A stretch of 64,000 nucleotides of DNA from DATKMK01 sp035541895. Lineage in GTDB: Bacteria; Desulfobacterota; Binatia; HRBIN30; JACQVA1. A program made the position numbers and the translations under genes. Where the stretch lies: NCBI GenBank assembly GCA_035541895.1, contig DATKMK010000066.1, positions 1 to 64,000 on the forward strand, in the 5' to 3' direction. The notes below the pieces were generated by a model, which was not told where the DNA came from, made no database searches, and saw only the letters and a program-made list of their open reading frames with translations. This document shows, one piece after another, positions 39,531 to 47,944 of this stretch (position 1 is the first letter of the stretch; every line of letters begins with the position of its first letter).

Positions 39531-40727
39531 TCATTCTACGATCTCTCGGTACGTCTGGAGTTGACGCGCGGCGATCGCGTCCCAGTCGTAACGCTCCACC
39601 ACGAACTGCCGCGCGTTGCCGGCCAGCCGCGCCGCCAACGATCGATCCTGCAGAGCGCGGATGACCTGTGCGGCGAAGGCGTCGGCACCATCCGCGTTGA
39701 GTAGATGCGCCCCATCTACTGCATCGAGTCCTTCGCTGCCGATGGTGGTGGACACCACCGGACGGCCGAGCGCCATCGCCTCGAGTATCTTCAGGCGCGT
39801 ACCACCGCCGGCGCGCAGCGGCACCACCGCCACCGCAGTGCGGCGGTAGTAGGGAAGCACGTCGCTCACCATGCCGGTGACGTGAACTCCGTCGCTCTGC
39901 AATCGGGTGATCGAAGGCGGCGGCTCGGCTCCGACGAGCCACACCTCCGCATCGGGCACCGCGCGCCGTACCCGCGGCAGGATCTCCGCGACCAGAAATT
40001 GTGCGGCATCGACACACGGGAGGTACCCCAGGTTGCCGATGAAGAGGAGGGACGCTGAACCGCCGTCGAGCGGGAGCGGCTGGTAAGCTTCGGTATCGAC
40101 GCCGTTGGGAACCACGTCGACGTGCAGGCATGAATTGGCGCTGAGTAGCCCGCGGCGATCGCTCTCGGAGACGGCAATGCAGCGGTCGAAGCGCGCGGCA
40201 TAGCGCGGTTCCCACCAACGCATGTGCGCGGCGAAGGCTCGCAATCGCAACTTCATCTTCCAAGTGGGCGCGAGGTGCGACATGCGCGCGAGTTGCTGGA
40301 ACCCAACGTTGTGAAAGCTGAGCAATCGTCGAGTCCCCGGCCGGGGAAACAGCTCGATGTACGGCGCAAGAATCGACTCCTCGATGTGCACGAGATCGAA
40401 CCGGCTCTGCCGATTCAGGGCGAGAAGGTGCTCGGCCAGTTCCTGCGAGTAGAAGTATTCCAACTCAAAGGGTGTGCCGGACAGCAGGAAGCGGAGCATC
40501 GCTGGAATGTGCGGGCGGAACGGCACCGGCCGCAGCCATCCCGTCGTGACATGGTGACAAAACTCCTGGAGATGTCCGATGTCGTCCGCGTCTTCTGGCC
40601 GATACAGGTGCGACGCGAGATACACTTCGTGGTGCTCCGCCATGCGCCGCACCAGATGGTAGTTGCGCAGACGCACGCCCGAAACCAGTGGATACGGAAC
40701 CTGGTTGGTGATGATCAGGACTCGCAT
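39531..40727 (-). CDS. Glycosyltransferase family 4 protein
   Basis: A 398-residue GT-B enzyme. The N-terminal acceptor domain starts MRVLIITNQVPYPLVSGVRL. The donor domain has FIGNLGYLPCVDAAQFLVAE, AVVPLRAGGGTRLKILEAMA and LGRPVVSTTIGSEGL with the conserved E-x7-E pair that holds the nucleotide sugar. Substrates are unknown. It is the last gene in the minus-strand polysaccharide operon, starting ten bases after the SGNH gene stop, and may add a late sugar to the repeat unit. Confidence 0.92.
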   Translation of the reverse strand: MRVLIITNQVPYPLVSGVRLRNYHLVRRMAEHHEVYLASHLYRPEDADDIGHLQEFCHHVTTGWLRPVPFRPHIPAMLRFLLSGTPFELEYFYSQELAEHLLALNRQSRFDLVHIEESILAPYIELFPRPGTRRLLSFHNVGFQQLARMSHLAPTWKMKLRLRAFAAHMRWWEPRYAARFDRCIAVSESDRRGLLSANSCLHVDVVPNGVDTEAYQPLPLDGGSASLLFIGNLGYLPCVDAAQFLVAEILPRVRRAVPDAEVWLVGAEPPPSITRLQSDGVHVTGMVSDVLPYYRRTAVAVVPLRAGGGTRLKILEAMALGRPVVSTTIGSEGLDAVDGAHLLNADGADAFAAQVIRALQDRSLAARLAGNARQFVVERYDWDAIAARQLQTYREIVE

Positions 40728-40737
40728 GGCGGCCCGC

Positions 40738-42003
40738 TCAGTGACCAGCGGAGGTGGCGAGTCCGCCAGACCGCCAGTCCTCGAGCAGCCGCCGCCCGAT
40801 GTGCTCGGCTTTTGTCTGAATCGCTTCGTCCTTCATGTGCGCAAGGTCCACGAACAAATCGTCCCGCTTGCCGGTCATCAGGCGGTCGAGATCGACGAAC
40901 AGGATGCGATCACGATAGTTGCTCGCGATGTCGCGCAGAACGTCGTTGGCTTGGTCCATGTGGACGAAGGTCGAGTACAGCGGCTTGGTCGGATCGGTGG
41001 TGTGGGGCATGGTCGTGAGGATGACGCGCGCGTGGCGCAGCGACGCGAGATCGATGATGGTTTCGATGTTGCGCCGGAACGGCTGCAGATCCTCGGTGCC
41101 GGTGTTGTCCTGGCGCGGGTAGTGAATCCGCGTTGCATCTTCGAGGAAGGCCCAGTCCGGCGGGCCGAAGTGGAAGCGCAGCGCGCGGTAGATGACGCTG
41201 AAGCGCAGTGGATAACGATCGATCTCCGTCGGTGGTTCGAACACCTTGAGCGCGTGTGAGTAGTCGTGCCGGAAGGCGGGGCCGGCGCCGCGCGCGGTCG
41301 CGTCGTTCCAGTTCTCGTGGATGATCACGTAGTCTGGCCGGAAGTCGACCACGTTGAGCACGAAGTTGACCAACGAGTGCGCGGAGGTCCAGAAGCCGAC
41401 GCCGAAATTCATCACCTCAAAGCGCCGCTGGCTGCCGCCGACATTGGCGTTGAGCCATTTCTCCATGCGCTGCGGATAGCCGTCGGCGGTCGTGGAACCG
41501 CCGAGGGCGGCGACACGGATGATTCCCGTCGGCTTCTCATACGAGAAATCGCGACCGGTGAACCCGAGGTTGTTGAACGGAGTGAGGTCGCCCAAAGCCT
41601 GGTTGCCGATGAGGGCCACCGATGGGGTTCCGGCAAACTGGAGAAACGGATGACCCCGATAGGCGAGCAGATCGTTGTAACTCATGTTGCCCCAGCGGCT
41701 CAGGAGCAACTGCTGGGAGGGGAAGACCAGGTTGACCATGCCGCGCGCGGCCAGCTCGACCGAGACGAGCAGCAGCAGAATTCTGAGCGTGGCCCCGACG
41801 AGGGCGGTGCGCCGGCCGCCGAGGCGGCAATAGCCGCCGGCAAGCAGCAACACGGCCGAGAACCACCACAGGCCCGGCCGTTCGCGATCGAGGAGATGCA
41901 CCATTGCGAACACCCGATCGAATACGGGAGGCGTGAACAGCAGCGCAATCACGAGGACGAGTGCGAATGCGCCGCGGCCGCTGCGGACTTCTGACGAACG
42001 CAC
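40738..42003 (-). CDS. Membrane-anchored SGNH/GDSL hydrolase-like protein
   Basis: A 421-residue protein. Three hydrophobic stretches fill the first 100 residues (FALVLVIALLFTPPVFDRVF, GLWWFSAVLLLAGGYCRLGG, RILLLLVSVELAARGM), followed by a soluble domain. The SGNH blocks are VAALGGSTTADGYP (serine), NFGVGFWTSAHSLVN (glycine/asparagine), IIHENWNDAT and the closing DLFVDLAHMKDEAIQTKAEH with D and H. This layout fits esterases or acyltransferases that modify extracytoplasmic glycans. It is inside the polysaccharide operon, between the acetyltransferase fusion and GT4, so glycan O-acyl editing is the likely job. Confidence 0.82.
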   Translation of the reverse strand: MRSSEVRSGRGAFALVLVIALLFTPPVFDRVFAMVHLLDRERPGLWWFSAVLLLAGGYCRLGGRRTALVGATLRILLLLVSVELAARGMVNLVFPSQQLLLSRWGNMSYNDLLAYRGHPFLQFAGTPSVALIGNQALGDLTPFNNLGFTGRDFSYEKPTGIIRVAALGGSTTADGYPQRMEKWLNANVGGSQRRFEVMNFGVGFWTSAHSLVNFVLNVVDFRPDYVIIHENWNDATARGAGPAFRHDYSHALKVFEPPTEIDRYPLRFSVIYRALRFHFGPPDWAFLEDATRIHYPRQDNTGTEDLQPFRRNIETIIDLASLRHARVILTTMPHTTDPTKPLYSTFVHMDQANDVLRDIASNYRDRILFVDLDRLMTGKRDDLFVDLAHMKDEAIQTKAEHIGRRLLEDWRSGGLATSAGH

Positions 42004-42073
42004 CCTCGCTCACTTGCGGTTATAAAGGAGTCGCTGAAGCCGGCTCGGTCGCGCGTTGGGTGTGTGAAGCGGG

Positions 42074-43840
42074 TCAGCTTTCCCCTGTTTCGGCGCGTTC
42101 ATACCGACTCCTCGACAGATGCCACACCAACGACGGGACCTTCACGTTCGCACGCAGCACTTCCGATCTTATGAACATTCCGATCGCCGCGGATAGGTAC
42201 CACAAGAGCAAGCGGCCCTCGATACGAACCCGGCGCATCCCGAGCTTCGTTAGCACGCGGATTGACGCGGCGTTGTCATAATCGCAGACGGCCGTGATCA
42301 GCTGCGCCCGCGGCTGAGTGAACACCCACCGGACGAGGGCTTGGACCGCCTCGGACCCGCACCCCTGCCGCCGGTACGCGGGAACCAGCCCGAAGTGGAT
42401 TTCGACTGATCCGTCACGGTCGGGAGGTCCTTTGATTCCGACATCGCCAATCACGGTTTTGTCGCGATTGTGCACGATGAAATACAGCCGCCACACGCGC
42501 GAAGCCGGATCACGCTCGACCTCGTGCCGAGTCCGTTCTAAGAACTCCACCTGCTCCTGGCCGTCCCACCATACCGGGAGAAACCGAGCGGCGAGCCGCC
42601 GCTCCAGTGCTTTCCGATCGCTCAGGACCAAGTGGAGAAGTTCCGCCGAGAGGGGAATCAACGTGAGCCGAGGGGTCACCAAAGAACCAGGTTCGGATGC
42701 CTGCACGGCCGACTCCTCTCCGGCACCAATGGCGGCGCCGCACGACAGGTTACTCTCGATCACAGGGTGGTGCCGTGCAAAGATGCTTCTCGCAATCCGC
42801 CGCACGAGCGCGGCTGGTCCCTGCTCTTCCAAGACGTCCCGCAGATCCTGATGGCGCAGCCACGTGCGGTCGAACCGGTGGCGGTAGACGGGAACGACCC
42901 GACCACCCATGCGTAGAAAAAAAGGATGTGCTCCGGTCATTGAATAGCGCGAGAAACCTTCGGCGCATCCCCATTCGACGGTTTTCCAAACCAAGAGATC
43001 GTTGGGGCAAAGATGCAGAGATTCATCCAACGAGGCACTCTCCACATTTTCCAGAAGACCCCCGCGCACGAAGTGAACCGCGATCCCGGCGATGATCTGC
43101 CCCCCGTGCCGTGCGAGAAACAGTCGTCGATTCTCCCGGCGCATGAATCCTTCAGCAAAGGCCGCAAATGGGGGCAAGCCGCTATAGATCTGCTTCCGAT
43201 TAGTCTGGCGCCAGCGACGGTAGACAGCGTAGTAAGCAGCCACATCGTCCTCGTTGGACGCCTCGAAAACGTCTACGCCGCGCTTCATTGCGTGCCGAAT
43301 GTTTCTGCGGCGGCTCGTGTGCAACTGTGTGAAGAGCGCCTGCGGACCTTGCCGTAGGTCGAGCACTACCGTGCCGGTCAGCGCCCGCACGCGAAAGCCC
43401 GCGTGTTGAAAGGCGTCCAAAGGCGTCCACGCATAGGCCGTTACCAGCCGGCAGGAGCCCGATTCCATGAGGAACCCGCGCACCAATGCGTCGGCGGCAC
43501 GTGAATGATCGGTTGCCGGATCAAAATGCACATGAGGACGGCATGTCAGTCCAGACACCACCGAATATCCTTCATGCCATCCGGTCAGGATTGCCGCGAT
43601 TCGGCTCCCGTCGATCGCGAGGACGGCGAAGGGACGCTGGCCGGTGCAGCACTCCAGAAAGAATTCCGGCGCCACCGCGAGGGTAGGGCAGTCCGCCCGA
43701 ATCAGAAACGCACGCCACGCCGCTTCGTCTGACGGGGCGGGAGGCCCATGCAGGACTCGATATGTGAAGGGCCGTTGCTCCCCCGGCTGGATCGGCAGGT
43801 GCCCGCCATCGCTGAGGCCGGATGACCGTGGGCTTACCAT
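42074..43840 (-). CDS. Fusion of FemAB-like and RimJ-like GNAT acyltransferases
   Basis: A 588-residue two-domain protein. Residues 1 to about 385 resemble FemAB/BioF2-like (acetyltransferase_6) proteins: TQLHTSRRRNIRHAMKRGVD, AAYYAVYRRWRQTNRKQIYS and LVWKTVEWGCAEGFSRYSMT. Residues about 390-560 are a RimJ/RimL-type GNAT: SLVTPRLTLIPLSAELLHLV, GDVGIKGPPDRDGSVEIHFG and PAYRRQGCGSEAVQALVRWV, with QGCGS as the acetyl-CoA loop. Two acyltransferases in one chain suggest N-acylation of amino sugars in this locus. The ATG at 43840 lies inside the end of the GT25 gene, with GGAGGTGGG just before it, so translation is coupled. Confidence 0.85.
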   Translation of the reverse strand: MVSPRSSGLSDGGHLPIQPGEQRPFTYRVLHGPPAPSDEAAWRAFLIRADCPTLAVAPEFFLECCTGQRPFAVLAIDGSRIAAILTGWHEGYSVVSGLTCRPHVHFDPATDHSRAADALVRGFLMESGSCRLVTAYAWTPLDAFQHAGFRVRALTGTVVLDLRQGPQALFTQLHTSRRRNIRHAMKRGVDVFEASNEDDVAAYYAVYRRWRQTNRKQIYSGLPPFAAFAEGFMRRENRRLFLARHGGQIIAGIAVHFVRGGLLENVESASLDESLHLCPNDLLVWKTVEWGCAEGFSRYSMTGAHPFFLRMGGRVVPVYRHRFDRTWLRHQDLRDVLEEQGPAALVRRIARSIFARHHPVIESNLSCGAAIGAGEESAVQASEPGSLVTPRLTLIPLSAELLHLVLSDRKALERRLAARFLPVWWDGQEQVEFLERTRHEVERDPASRVWRLYFIVHNRDKTVIGDVGIKGPPDRDGSVEIHFGLVPAYRRQGCGSEAVQALVRWVFTQPRAQLITAVCDYDNAASIRVLTKLGMRRVRIEGRLLLWYLSAAIGMFIRSEVLRANVKVPSLVWHLSRSRYERAETGES

Positions 43841-44601
43841 CCCACCTCCGGTGGCTGTACGACGCCATCGATCGTCCACGGTCGTGCAGGGTTGTCGGCG
43901 TGGATGATCGATGGATGATTCCCTGATCGAAACAAGAGAGGGCTGGCGGCGTAAGCCTTGATTCGCCGCGTGCTGACTAACTCTTCGGCCACGATGCAAT
44001 CGATTGGCCTATCGATGGGACGGGCGGCACGCAAGAGCTTCTCGGCTCCGCGGCGAGACACCGCGTAGGCCGCTGCGCCGTACGGATGATAGGGGATGAC
44101 GGTTCGGGATGTGCGCCGCCTGATCTTGTCCTGCCGATCGTGGCAACGATAGAGGAACCATACCTCCCACGCGCGCGGCAGGTCCCCATAGGCCCGAAGA
44201 AACCGCTCGTACCAATCCGCATCGCTTCCGCTGGGCACGACATCGTCTTCCAGGATCAGGGCGTGGCTCAGGCCGCGGCGCACGATGTCGGTCAACACAC
44301 CAAAGTGGCTGAGCGCGCAGCCGATCTCTCCCTTGACGGCACCCGCGGTGAACCGCGAAAAGTCGGTTGCTAGCACGCCGACTGCCTGCAGGGTCTGCAC
44401 GAACTCGTCGTCCAGACGCCGGCCGTCAACGCCACTCCAGCGAACGACGTGTCGCAGCGCGGTTCGCTCAATCACTCTGGTCATGTGCTGCCAGCGCTCG
44501 CGACTGTCCTCCAGGGTAATGACGTAAGTTGCGCCGAACGGAAACGCGGGCGTGGTCGTCCACCGAAACCGCGGAGGCGATAGACGGTCCCAGAAACCCA
44601 T
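43834..44601 (-). CDS. Glycosyltransferase family 25 protein
   Basis: A 255-residue LPS-type transferase. It starts MGFWDRLSPPRFRWT and has AFPFGATYVITLEDSRERWQ, GEIGCALSHFGVLTDIVRRG and SHALILEDDVVPSGSD, where LEDD is the conserved acidic motif of GT25. YGAAAYAVSRRGAEKLLRAA is the usual C-terminal strand. GT25 enzymes add galactose or glucose in lipooligosaccharide and related glycans. The stop overlaps the start of the acetyltransferase fusion by seven bases. Ninety bases separate it from the deacetylase gene upstream. Confidence 0.9.
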   Translation of the reverse strand: MGFWDRLSPPRFRWTTTPAFPFGATYVITLEDSRERWQHMTRVIERTALRHVVRWSGVDGRRLDDEFVQTLQAVGVLATDFSRFTAGAVKGEIGCALSHFGVLTDIVRRGLSHALILEDDVVPSGSDADWYERFLRAYGDLPRAWEVWFLYRCHDRQDKIRRRTSRTVIPYHPYGAAAYAVSRRGAEKLLRAARPIDRPIDCIVAEELVSTRRIKAYAASPLLFRSGNHPSIIHADNPARPWTIDGVVQPPEVGW

Positions 44602-44691
44602 GGCGTGCGTTAGGTGTCGAGCGGGTCGATCGCGCCGGCATCGCTCATCGCATTGCCTCGGCGCATCGTTTTGGGTTCATGTGCGAAGTGT

Positions 44692-45456
44692 TCATCTCGT
44701 GTGCGGTCCGGCGTGCGTCCGGTCGAGGGCCAACAGTTCGTCGATCGAGACAAAGGCGTAGCCCCGTCTCCGTAGCTGTTCGATGATCAGCCCGGTCGCG
44801 ACCGCGGTGCCGTCGCGCGGTCCGCCGCCGTCGTGCAAGAGAATGATGGCGCCGGGTGTCACCCGCGCGACGACCCGCTGTGCGATGCAATCCGGGTCCT
44901 GAGTCATCCAATCGTCTCCCCCGACGTGGCCGAGAATACTTTTCCGTTTCTGTCGTGCCAAGACAAACGCGACGGCGAACAGGTGCCGTCCGTACGGGGA
45001 ACGGAAATGGATCTCACCGTTCGCCCCCAGAGACCGCAGGAGTGCGTCCGTCGCCGCAATTTGCGCTCGCACGAAGGAAGGTGTCCGCAACACCAGCGGC
45101 GAATGCCAATACGAGTGATTCCCGGCGGCGTGTCCACGCGCGACGACCTCACGCGCGGCGTCGGGATGCGACGCGATGTTCCGGCCGATCATGAAGAACG
45201 TGGCGCGGACGCCGTGACGGTTGAGGACGTCGAGCACGGCTTGCGTATGCGGCGGATTCGGCCCGTCGTCGTACGTGAGCGTAACCGCGGGTACGTGCGT
45301 CTTCACCCCGTCGAATACCTCACCGAAGGGCGAATGACGCATCAAGAAATGGAGGACCGTGATGGCGCGGGGATGCTCGATCAGCCGCCGGCGCCATTCT
45401 TCCCCGCGTGGCCGCGCTGTCATCAGCGTCGCTGCATTGAGTGTGCGGTCGCGCAT
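44692..45456 (-). CDS. Polysaccharide deacetylase (NodB homology), copy 1
   Basis: A 254-residue protein with a NodB domain from about residue 55. The metal motif is AVTLTYDDGPNPPHTQAVLD (DD pair) and GHAAGNHSYWHSPL (H-S-x-x-H). The substrate-cleft arginine is in EIHFRSPYGRHLF and the final catalytic histidine in GAIILLHDGGGPRDG. All catalytic residues of the CE4 family are kept. CE4 enzymes remove N- or O-acetyl groups from glycans. No signal peptide is seen, so it probably acts on cytoplasmic lipid-linked sugars. It is a paralogue of 47945-48724 and starts 26 bases after the ABC ATPase stop. Confidence 0.9.
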   Translation of the reverse strand: MRDRTLNAATLMTARPRGEEWRRRLIEHPRAITVLHFLMRHSPFGEVFDGVKTHVPAVTLTYDDGPNPPHTQAVLDVLNRHGVRATFFMIGRNIASHPDAAREVVARGHAAGNHSYWHSPLVLRTPSFVRAQIAATDALLRSLGANGEIHFRSPYGRHLFAVAFVLARQKRKSILGHVGGDDWMTQDPDCIAQRVVARVTPGAIILLHDGGGPRDGTAVATGLIIEQLRRRGYAFVSIDELLALDRTHAGPHTR

Positions 45457-45482
45457 GAGAGGTTCCGAGGCGGCATGTCTAA

Positions 45483-46238
45483 CTAGGACGAGACGACACG
45501 ATTGTTCGCCATCCACGCGATGTAGGCGTCGGCCACCTCGCGCGCGTCGCCGATTGCGCGGACCTGACCCCCATCGAGCCACAGGGCGTGGTCGCACCGC
45601 TGGCGCACCAAACTGAGATCGTGCGACGCCACCACGATGGTCCCGCCGCTGCGCTGAAAGCGCTCCATCCACGCGATGCACTTGTCGACGAAGAGGCCGT
45701 CGCCCACGGCGAACACTTCGTCGATGAGCAGGATTTCCGGCGCCGAGTGAATCGCGGCCGCGAAGCCGAGTCGCATGCACATGCCGCTCGAGTACGTCCG
45801 CACCGGCTCATCGATGAAACCGTCGATGCCGGCGAATTCGACGATACGGTCGAACTGGTCGCGCAGTTCGCGCCGCGTCAAGCCGTGCAGGAGGCCGATC
45901 ACCATGACGTTTTCGCGCCCGGTAAAGTCGGGATGGAGGCCGAGACCCAACTCGATGAGCGACACCCTCCGACCGGTGGTGCGAACCGTGCCGAGGTCGG
46001 GACGATAGATGCCGGCCGCGACTTTCAACAGGGTTGTTTTCCCGGATCCATTACGACCGATGACGGCCAGCGTTTCGCCAGCAGCCGTCTGGAAGGACAC
46101 GTCGCGAAGCGCTTCGATCGGCGGGGGGGCTTCGAGTCGCTGGGCTCCCGCCAAGAGAGCCTTCAGCGTTCCGTAGTTGGCGGTGACGCTGCGGCGGCGA
46201 AAGCGTTTGGTCACGGTGCGGAACTCGACGGCCAGCAT
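45483..46238 (-). CDS. Polysaccharide ABC exporter ATPase (Wzt/KpsT-like)
   Basis: A 251-residue nucleotide-binding subunit. Walker A is AVIGRNGSGKTTLLKVAAGI, the signature YSSGMCMRLGFAAAIHSAPE, Walker B ILLIDEVFAVGD and the switch VASHDLSLV. The N-terminal FRTVTKRFRRRS and the IGRNGSGKTTLL..AGIYRPD..GTV stretch are typical of exporters for O-antigen, capsule or teichoic-acid chains. The C-terminal glycan-binding domain of long Wzt proteins is absent, so it is the short KpsT/TagH-type. Its ATG shares one base with the permease stop (TGATG), so the two are made together. Confidence 0.93.
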   Translation of the reverse strand: MLAVEFRTVTKRFRRRSVTANYGTLKALLAGAQRLEAPPPIEALRDVSFQTAAGETLAVIGRNGSGKTTLLKVAAGIYRPDLGTVRTTGRRVSLIELGLGLHPDFTGRENVMVIGLLHGLTRRELRDQFDRIVEFAGIDGFIDEPVRTYSSGMCMRLGFAAAIHSAPEILLIDEVFAVGDGLFVDKCIAWMERFQRSGGTIVVASHDLSLVRQRCDHALWLDGGQVRAIGDAREVADAYIAWMANNRVVSS

Positions 46239-47038
46239 CACAGCTCCTCCGCCAAGCGCAGTCGGTAGCGGGCAAAGATGATCTCACACACCGCGTGAAC
46301 GCCGAGCGCGGCCAGCGCGATGATTGCGAGGTCGCCGGCGCTGGGTGCTTCGCCCTCATACAAGGTCCGTTGGTACGCGCGCGCGAGATGCGACCACGGA
46401 TTGAGCGTCACGACGAATCGCAACCCCTGCGGCACGATCGATGCGGGGTACAGAATTGGGGTCGCGAAGAAAAGGGCCTGAATAGCGGTGGGCAGCGCCT
46501 GCTGGATATCGCGGAGATACACGTTCCAGGCTGAGAGGACGATCACCGGACCGAGCGTGAGCAGGAACTGCAGGCTCAACAACAGCGGCAGCGCGAGCAG
46601 GCTTCGTCCCAACGGCCGTCCAACCCCCAACGCGAAGAGCGCGACGACCGGCAACGACAGCGCGCAGTGGACGATGCTGCTCAGGACGGTAGCCGCCGGC
46701 AACAATTCCGGATCCAAGCGCGTCCGCGTGATCAGGTTGGTCCCGTTGAGAATGGCGGTGGCTCCTTCTTGAAGCGCAGAGGCAAAGAACATCCACGGCA
46801 TGAACGCGCTGAACAAGAAGGCGGCATACCCGGGTACATCGACGCGCATGTACACGCCGAACACCACGCTGTACACCGCCATCAGGAGCGTCGGGCCGAG
46901 CAACGTCCAGAGATATCCGAGCAGGGTTCCGCGATAGCGTGCTTGCACCGACCGCGCGATCAATATCTGCAGCAATGCCGCGCGCCGCATCAGCGTTCCG
47001 ATGATCGTCGCGGGCAGCTTCGGCTCGTCTCGACTCAT
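46238..47038 (-). CDS. Polysaccharide ABC exporter permease (ABC-2, Wzm/KpsM-like)
   Basis: A 266-residue membrane protein with six helices. QILIARSVQARYRGTLLGYL and LWTLLGPTLLMAVYSVVFGV are the diagnostic N-terminal segment of Wzm/KpsM/RfbA-type permeases. NVYLRDIQQALPTAIQALFF and TPILYPASIVPQGLRFVVTL with NPWSHLARAYQRTLYEG follow near the C-terminus. It moves the lipid-linked glycan across the inner membrane with the ATPase downstream. The start overlaps the GT2 stop as ATGA. The frame extends upstream, but the ATG at 47038 begins the recognisable protein. Confidence 0.93.
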   Translation of the reverse strand: MSRDEPKLPATIIGTLMRRAALLQILIARSVQARYRGTLLGYLWTLLGPTLLMAVYSVVFGVYMRVDVPGYAAFLFSAFMPWMFFASALQEGATAILNGTNLITRTRLDPELLPAATVLSSIVHCALSLPVVALFALGVGRPLGRSLLALPLLLSLQFLLTLGPVIVLSAWNVYLRDIQQALPTAIQALFFATPILYPASIVPQGLRFVVTLNPWSHLARAYQRTLYEGEAPSAGDLAIIALAALGVHAVCEIIFARYRLRLAEEL

Positions 47039-47910
47039 GCCGGCAGCACCTGTCCGTGTGCGCGCAGTGCCGGCGCGACGCGCGGGCGATAGATACGGCG
47101 GAGGACGCGCGTGACGAGCGCGGGCAGCGGCGCGCGCGCCAGCGGCGCGATGCCGAACAGGCTGGTTTCTTTGAGCAGCGCCCAGCGGCTGCAGTGACCG
47201 ATCTCTCGATAGTACGAGCGCAGCAGCCGGCAGCGCGCGCGACATTCTGCCGCCAAATTGTCGGAGCGTCCCCCCGTGCGATGGTGCCGCACCAGCGACT
47301 GTGGGATGTGAATGAACTCGTATCGCTGCGCCAGCCGGGTCAGCAACTCCAAATCTTCGAACGCCGGGAGCTGCTCATCGAACCCGCCAACCTGCAGTAG
47401 ACACTCCGTGCGCACGACGACCCCCACGATCCCGAGCATATAGACTTGGTAGAAGCCGGTCGCCGGATCGACGGCGCGGCCCGATGTGACCGAAGGAGAA
47501 GGGTGGTAGACGACGGTACCATCGTCGCGGACCAGCGACATGTCCGAATAGATGACTCCCACGGCCGCCGCCGCTCGGGCGAAGGCTGCCATCTGTCGTT
47601 CGAGTTTGTCGGGCGTCCACTCGTCGTCGGAGTCCTGGAACGCGACAAACTCTCCGCGGGCAGCGCGAATGCCGACATTGCGGGCGGCGCCGGGCCCGAC
47701 GTTGGAGTCCAGGCGGTGACAGCGCAGCCGTTGGTCGGTGAAACGCTGTACTACAGCGTGTGTGTCGTCGGTCGACCCATCGTCGATCACGAGCAGCTCG
47801 AAATCGTCGTAGGTTTGCGCGAGCACGGTCATGATCGATCGATCCAGCAGGGCGGCGCGATTGTATGTCGGGAGGACCACGCTGACCTTCGGATCGGACG
47901 CGTAGCTCAT
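47035..47910 (-). CDS. Glycosyltransferase family 2 protein
   Basis: A 291-residue GT-A transferase. It begins MSYASDPKVSVVLPTYNRAA, then FELLVIDDGSTDDTHAVVQR, GPGAARNVGIRAARGEFVAF and QDSDDEWTPDKLERQMAAF with the DxD-type metal site. LQVGGFDEQLPAFEDLELLT is the acceptor-side ED motif. An alternative GTG start at 47952 would overlap the deacetylase gene by eight bases and give 14 more residues; neither start has a clear ribosome site. It sits between the second deacetylase and the exporter permease, with an ATGA overlap at its end. Confidence 0.9.
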   Translation of the reverse strand: MSYASDPKVSVVLPTYNRAALLDRSIMTVLAQTYDDFELLVIDDGSTDDTHAVVQRFTDQRLRCHRLDSNVGPGAARNVGIRAARGEFVAFQDSDDEWTPDKLERQMAAFARAAAAVGVIYSDMSLVRDDGTVVYHPSPSVTSGRAVDPATGFYQVYMLGIVGVVVRTECLLQVGGFDEQLPAFEDLELLTRLAQRYEFIHIPQSLVRHHRTGGRSDNLAAECRARCRLLRSYYREIGHCSRWALLKETSLFGIAPLARAPLPALVTRVLRRIYRPRVAPALRAHGQVLPA

Positions 47911-47944
47911 GGGGGGCACACGCTGACTGATGAGTTGGCGATCG

